Of a stretch of DNA of 8,536 nucleotides, positions 5,315-8,536 are shown piece after piece. Each line of letters opens with the position of its first letter. The stretch's first letter is position 1. Position numbers and translations under genes: made by a program. Under the pieces are notes generated by a model. That model did not search any database, was not told where the DNA came from, and saw only the letters and a program-made list of their open reading frames with translations. The stretch is from positions 11,100-19,635 of the forward strand of contig DKFG01000040.1 in the NCBI GenBank assembly GCA_002452325.1, read 5' to 3'. The stretch is from Geobacter sp. UBA6802 (GTDB lineage Bacteria > Desulfobacterota > Desulfuromonadia > Geobacterales > Pseudopelobacteraceae).

Positions 5315-5328
5315 GCCTGGAGTTTTTC

Positions 5329-5808
5329 ATGAGCGCAACTGATCCGATACAGCGGGTAGAAACATTGCTTCAGCCGATTCTTGATGCAATGGGACTTGAA
5401 CTGGTGGAACTTGAGTTCAAGAAGGTTGGACGGAGCTATCTGCTGCGGGTTTTTATTGACAAACCGGATGGGGTGAATCTGGATGACTGTGCTGAAGTAA
5501 GCCGTGAGCTATCGGTGCAGCTTGATGTTGAGGATTGTATTGCCAGCCGCTATACCTTGGAGGTTTCGTCACCGGGCCTTGACCGGCCACTGAAAAAGGA
5601 ACAGGATTTCATTCGGTATCAAGGGCGGCTTGCTGTGGTTAAAACCACGGAGCTTTTGAAGGATGAAAAAGGAAGTCCGCGCAAGACATTCCTCGGTTTT
5701 CTTGAGGGGGTTGAGGATGGCGAGGTGATGATCCGTTTAAAGGAAGGTCCCCAGGCCCGTATTCCCTGGGACAAGATTGCTAAGGCGCATCTTGAGTTTG
5801 AATTCTAG
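5329..5808 (+). CDS. rimP: Ribosome maturation factor RimP
   Basis: The 159-residue protein is RimP (formerly YhbC/P15a), which binds the free 30S subunit and is needed for its efficient maturation. The signature 'LEVSSPGLDRPL' is at residues 77-88. The N-terminal alpha/beta domain includes 'GLELVELEFKKVGR' and 'LRVFIDKPDGVNLDDCAEVSREL', and the C-terminal Sm-like beta domain ends 'IPWDKIAKAHLEFEF'. Length matches the family (about 150-160). The ATG at 5329 has GGAG (5319-5322) six bases before it. An in-frame upstream start at 5248 would run through the leader terminator and add 27 unrelated residues, so it is rejected. It is the first gene of the rimP-nusA-ylxR/L7Ae-infB operon, 72 bases upstream of nusA. 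Confidence 0.96.
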   Translation: MSATDPIQRVETLLQPILDAMGLELVELEFKKVGRSYLLRVFIDKPDGVNLDDCAEVSRELSVQLDVEDCIASRYTLEVSSPGLDRPLKKEQDFIRYQGRLAVVKTTELLKDEKGSPRKTFLGFLEGVEDGEVMIRLKEGPQARIPWDKIAKAHLEFEF

Positions 5809-5880
5809 CGTAATCAGCGTAACCAAAGAACTTTGCCGTATTTAATTTTTAATCCGTGACCGCATAAGGAGATTCGTGCC

Positions 5881-7035
5881 GTGGATACAATCGTCAGTCT
5901 CAAACAGGCCATCGAGCAGATCGTGAAAGAGAAGGGGATCGACCGTCAGGTGGTGATCGAGGCGATGGAACAGGCAGTTCTGTCTGCTGCCAATAAAAAA
6001 TATCGTAATACCCGCAATCTGGAAGCGCACTATAACAACGACACTGGCGAAGTGGAGTTGTTTGAATATGTTGTGGTGGTGGAAGAGGTGCAGGACTCCT
6101 ATACCGAGATCTCATTGGATGAGGCTCGTGAAATGGACCCGGAGTGTGAGGTTGGCGATGAGCTGGGTGAGAAAATAGACTCCGGTGATTTTGGCCGGAT
6201 TGCTGCCCAGACAGCCAAGCAGGTGATTATCCAGAAAGTGCGCGAAGCGGAGCGTGAGACTGTCTTTAATGAGTACAAGGACCGTCAGTGGGAGATCGTG
6301 ACCGGTCAGGTCCGCCGGTTTGAGCGTGGGGATCTGCTGATTGACCTTGGCCGGGCAGAAGCTATACTGTCAGGCAAAGAGCAGATGCCCCGCGAAGTGT
6401 ATCGCCCCGGAGACCGGATTCGGGCCATTATCACCGACATCGCCATGACCACCAAGGGGCCGCAGATCATCCTGTCCCGCACCCATCCCCAGATGCTGGC
6501 CAAGCTGTTTGAAGCCGAGGTGCCGGAGATAGGTGAAGGTCTGGTGGAGATCGTCAATGTGGTGCGTGATCCGGGCAGTCGTGCCAAGATTGCTGTTTCA
6601 TCCAATGATCGGGATATCGATCCGGTGGGTGCCTGCGTCGGTATGCGCGGTTCACGGGTACAGAATGTGGTCTCGGAGTTGCGTGGCGAAAAGATTGATA
6701 TTATTCCCTGGTCTGCCGACATGGCCCGTTACGTCTGCAACGCCCTCTCTCCGGCTCAGGTGACCAAGGTGTTTATGGATGAAGAACAGCGTACCCTGGA
6801 AGTGATCGTACCGGATGATCAGCTTTCACTGGCCATTGGCAAGCGTGGGCAGAACGTCAGTCTGGCAGCGCGGCTGACCGGCTGCAGGATTGATATCAAG
6901 GGGGAAGGCAGCCCTGAAGAGAACGAACTTGATGCCTTTGCCTCTTTTGACGGCACGCTGGTAGCTGAAGAAGAACTGGATGAGGCTGCCGAGGCAGAGC
7001 AGCAAACGGTTCAAGAGGAGCTGGAGACCCCGTAG
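5881..7035 (+). CDS. nusA: Transcription termination/antitermination factor NusA
   Basis: The 384-residue product binds RNA polymerase and nascent RNA, promoting pausing and intrinsic termination and taking part in antitermination of rRNA operons. The N-terminal polymerase-binding domain spans about 1-130. An S1 RNA-binding domain starts near Trp137 ('WEIVTGQVRRFERGDLLIDL') and runs to about 200. Two KH domains follow, with GMRG at 254-257 in KH1 and GKRG at 320-323 in KH2. The last 40 or so residues are strongly acidic, and the two acidic repeats of E. coli NusA (495 residues) are absent; B. subtilis NusA is similarly short. The start is GTG at 5881, nine bases after TAAGGAG (5865-5871); no in-frame ATG is nearby. 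The 72 bases between rimP and nusA show only a small CAAAG-AA-CTTTG hairpin and an AT-rich run. The stop codon touches the next gene's GTG. Confidence 0.96.
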   Translation: MDTIVSLKQAIEQIVKEKGIDRQVVIEAMEQAVLSAANKKYRNTRNLEAHYNNDTGEVELFEYVVVVEEVQDSYTEISLDEAREMDPECEVGDELGEKIDSGDFGRIAAQTAKQVIIQKVREAERETVFNEYKDRQWEIVTGQVRRFERGDLLIDLGRAEAILSGKEQMPREVYRPGDRIRAIITDIAMTTKGPQIILSRTHPQMLAKLFEAEVPEIGEGLVEIVNVVRDPGSRAKIAVSSNDRDIDPVGACVGMRGSRVQNVVSELRGEKIDIIPWSADMARYVCNALSPAQVTKVFMDEEQRTLEVIVPDDQLSLAIGKRGQNVSLAARLTGCRIDIKGEGSPEENELDAFASFDGTLVAEEELDEAAEAEQQTVQEELETP

Positions 7036-7647
7036 GTGGCTGCCCTATCTGCTGCAGTTCCCCGGCGCAGCTGTATGGCATGCCGTCGCGAAGCCGATAA
7101 GGCAGCGTTGCTGCGTTTTGTCTGTGCCCCGGATGGAACTGTTGTCCCGGATCTTGAACAGAAGCTGCCTGGTCGGGGTGCCTACACCTGCCTCTCCCGT
7201 GCCTGTCTTTTGCAGGCAGTGGCGCGCCGCAGTTTTCAGCGGGCTTTCAAAGGTGAGGCTGGAGTGGTGGACCCCCAGGAACTGTCCGGCATGGTTCTGC
7301 AGCTGATGGAACGGCGAATCAGCGGCTACCTGTCTCTAGCAGCTAAGGCTGGTGCCCTTGTTTCCGGCAGTGAGGCAGTTGAGCGGGCACTCAAGGGGAC
7401 CAGACCGGTCTATCTGCTGCTGCTTGCCGGAGATATCTCGCCAGCCATAGCAGACAAATGGCACAGTTTGGCTGCCCGATCACAGTTGCCGGTTGTGCGG
7501 GTGTTTGATAAAGATGCAGTCGGTCAGCTTATGGGCAAGGATTCGGAGCGCAGTGCCGTGGTGGTGATGTCAGACGGCTTTGCGCGGTCATTAATCAGGG
7601 AATGTGAACGATACAGGACGTATCTGGAGGAGGAGAACGGGCGATGA
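7036..7647 (+). CDS. YlxR (DUF448) - L7Ae/YlxQ-type RNA-binding fusion protein
   Basis: This 203-residue protein joins two domains that are separate genes (ylxR and ylxQ) between nusA and infB in Bacillus. Residues about 8-80 are YlxR: 'RRSCMACR' (10-17) followed by 'LPGRGAYTCLSRAC' (about 44-57), giving two Cys pairs (13/16 and 52/57) and the conserved GRGAY block. Residues about 91-195 form an L7Ae/L30e-like domain ('GYLSLAAKAGALVSG', 'LLLLAGDIS', 'AVVVMSDGFARSLI'), which typically binds kink-turn RNA. YlxR homologues have been linked to nucleic-acid binding and to RNase P; the role of the fusion is not established. The GTG at 7036 follows the nusA stop directly, with GAGGAG (7015-7020) and GGAG (7023-7026) before it. 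The first internal ATG (7075) would cut through the first Cys pair. The stop overlaps the infB start as ATGA. Confidence 0.9.
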   Translation: MAALSAAVPRRSCMACRREADKAALLRFVCAPDGTVVPDLEQKLPGRGAYTCLSRACLLQAVARRSFQRAFKGEAGVVDPQELSGMVLQLMERRISGYLSLAAKAGALVSGSEAVERALKGTRPVYLLLLAGDISPAIADKWHSLAARSQLPVVRVFDKDAVGQLMGKDSERSAVVVMSDGFARSLIRECERYRTYLEEENGR

Positions 7648-8536
7648 GCAAGACCCGGGTAAGCAATCTGGCTGAAAAGCTGGGCATCGAAACCAAGGAG
7701 GTTCTGGCCAGGCTGAAGGCGTTGGGCTACGACGCAAAGTCAGGTTCATCAGCAGTTGATGATGAGGCAGTGGCGAAACTGCACGCAGCCGGGCCTGTTG
7801 AGGCGGGACTGCAAGAGGTGCGGGTCACTTCTACAATTGTACGTCGGCGTGCCCGGCCTGCAGCTGAAACAGCTGATACAGAGACCCCTTCAGCAGCTGC
7901 GGCACCTGCAGCGCCTTCCGCTGTCCCCGAACCACCCCAGGAAAAACCGGCTGAAAAAACGGTTACGATTCCTGACCGGGTCCAGGTGGTGAAAAAAGCA
8001 ACCGAGGCAGTTGCTCCACCGGTTCAGCAGGAAGTTGCAGCGCCTGTCGTTGCGGTTGCTGCTGAACCGGGTGCTCCGGTTGAGCCTCAGGTTGAGAATG
8101 TACCTGTGGCACCGCCGGTACCAGCTGCTGCTGCTGAAAAGCCGGTGGCTGCTGCCCCTGAGCGGGCCAGTGCCACCCAGGCACGGATCCTTGGACGGGT
8201 TGAAATACCGATCACACCTGAACCCAGACCATACAGACGTGATCAGGGACGTGGTCCCGGTTCCGCTGACCGTGGTCCTCGGCCTGCAGGTGGTGAGTTC
8301 CGAGGTCCTCGCCCTGCCGGTGCCGGCGATTCGCGTGGCCCACGTCCTGCCGGTACTGCAGATAGCCGTCCGAGCGGACCTCCGCGTGATGGTGGCGCCT
8401 CTCGGCCTGCAGGTGCCCGTCCGGTACAGCTGACGCAGGTTGACATGGCACCCCAGGCCGACGACCGTCGCAAGGGGCCTGGTGGCCCCAGCCGCAAACC
8501 AGGTGGACCGTCAAAAGATGCCGACAAGGCCAAAAA
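7644..8536 (+). CDS. infB: Translation initiation factor IF-2, N-terminal part (cut by window end)
   Basis: The first 297 codons of IF-2, the GTPase that brings initiator tRNA to the 30S subunit and promotes subunit joining, are present; the frame is still open at the window end. Residues 1-50 ('MSKTRVSNLAEKLGI...', 'VLARLKALGYDAKSGSSAV') form the small IF2_N domain. A long low-complexity linker follows, rich in Ala, Pro, Val and Glu to about residue 185, and then in Arg, Gly and Pro. The G domain with its GTP-binding motifs is not reached. The ATG at 7644 overlaps the previous stop by 4 bases and is preceded by a strong repeated GGAGGAGGAG (7626-7635, spacing 8). Position directly after nusA and the YlxR-L7Ae gene confirms the call. 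Confidence 0.95.
   Translation, partial: MSKTRVSNLAEKLGIETKEVLARLKALGYDAKSGSSAVDDEAVAKLHAAGPVEAGLQEVRVTSTIVRRRARPAAETADTETPSAAAAPAAPSAVPEPPQEKPAEKTVTIPDRVQVVKKATEAVAPPVQQEVAAPVVAVAAEPGAPVEPQVENVPVAPPVPAAAAEKPVAAAPERASATQARILGRVEIPITPEPRPYRRDQGRGPGSADRGPRPAGGEFRGPRPAGAGDSRGPRPAGTADSRPSGPPRDGGASRPAGARPVQLTQVDMAPQADDRRKGPGGPSRKPGGPSKDADKAK
8271..8366 (+). repeat. Three degenerate RGPRPAG repeats in the IF-2 linker
   Basis: Residues 210-219, 220-230 and 231-241 of IF-2 each begin RGPRPAG and are 10, 11 and 11 residues long. The DNA copies differ at several third codon positions, so the repeat is conserved at protein level. A decayed unit (RGPGSAD, 203-209) precedes them and SRPAGARP follows a few residues later. 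Such basic, flexible repeats are common in IF-2 linkers and vary in copy number between strains. Confidence 0.8.

Noticed and set aside
5248..5328. Longer rimP starting at 5248
   Set aside because: It would add 27 residues unlike RimP and translate through the leader terminator; the ATG at 5329 has a well-spaced GGAG and gives the normal family length.
5133..5328. Possible tRNA gene before rimP, like metY in E. coli
   Set aside because: No cloverleaf, no GTTCRA-type T-loop and no terminal CCA are present in this 196-base interval.
5809..5880. Possible terminator or internal promoter between rimP and nusA
   Set aside because: The only hairpin is CAAAG-AA-CTTTG with a 2-base loop and no T-tract after it, and no -35/-10 pair with acceptable spacing was seen; a direct AGCGTAA repeat at 5807-5822 is too short to interpret.
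8011..8433. 140-codon + strand frame and similar minus-strand frames over infB
   Set aside because: The IF-2 reading frame from 7644 stays open across this region, with a recognisable IF2_N domain and the typical linker; the others are shadows of repetitive GC-rich codons.
1..8536. A novel defence, mobile or biosynthetic system
   Set aside because: All larger frames are accounted for by known housekeeping, biotin or sugar-nucleotide genes; there are no transposases, integrases, att-like repeats, CRISPR-type arrays, toxin-antitoxin pairs or unexplained long intergenic regions.

Overview
The window reads as a chromosomal segment of a Geobacter-like deltaproteobacterium (Geobacter/Trichlorobacter/Pelobacter group, Desulfuromonadia). 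This is an inference from gene content, the gene order rimP-nusA-ylxR/L7Ae-infB, a mid-50s GC impression (not counted) and protein flavour; no database was searched. There is no sign of a mobile element, CRISPR array, rRNA or tRNA. Almost all of the DNA is coding, and no gene-free stretch exceeds 200 bases.

Bases 1-1979 are the end of a surface-polysaccharide sugar-nucleotide cluster on the + strand. It holds the 3' part of rfbD (last step of dTDP-L-rhamnose synthesis), a small free-standing cupin of the type II phosphomannose isomerase kind, and a mannose-1-phosphate guanylyltransferase that overlaps the cupin gene by 13 bases. Together the last two could make GDP-mannose from fructose-6-phosphate if a phosphomannomutase is supplied from elsewhere. 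A hairpin with a T-rich tail at about 1991-2020 probably closes this unit.

Bases 2024-4850 are a compact biotin operon, bioF-bioH-bioC, headed by a candidate BirA operator that runs into the bioF start codon. BioC methylates malonyl-ACP so that fatty-acid synthesis can build a pimeloyl chain, BioH removes the methyl ester, and BioF condenses pimeloyl-ACP with alanine. The later genes (bioA, bioD, bioB) are not in the window. A perfect 13-bp inverted repeat lies inside the bioF coding region.

A small ArsR-family regulator (4851-5132, - strand) converges on bioC with no gap: the two stop codons together form the palindrome TGATCA. The regulator has a near-consensus promoter of its own (TTGACA-N17-TATAGT). 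The 196-base region between it and rimP carries that promoter, two short AT-rich palindromes, a candidate + strand promoter and a strong intrinsic terminator hairpin just before rimP.

Bases 5329-8536 are the conserved translation/transcription operon: rimP (30S maturation), nusA (elongation/termination factor without the E. coli acidic repeats), a YlxR-L7Ae fusion gene and the first 297 codons of infB (IF-2). The terminator in the rimP leader is best read as an attenuator of the whole operon.

I found no convincing undescribed multi-gene system. The observations most worth a second look are the bioF hairpin, the candidate BirA operator at the bioF start, the rimP leader attenuator, the YlxR-L7Ae fusion, and the orphan ArsR regulator with three clustered cysteines.
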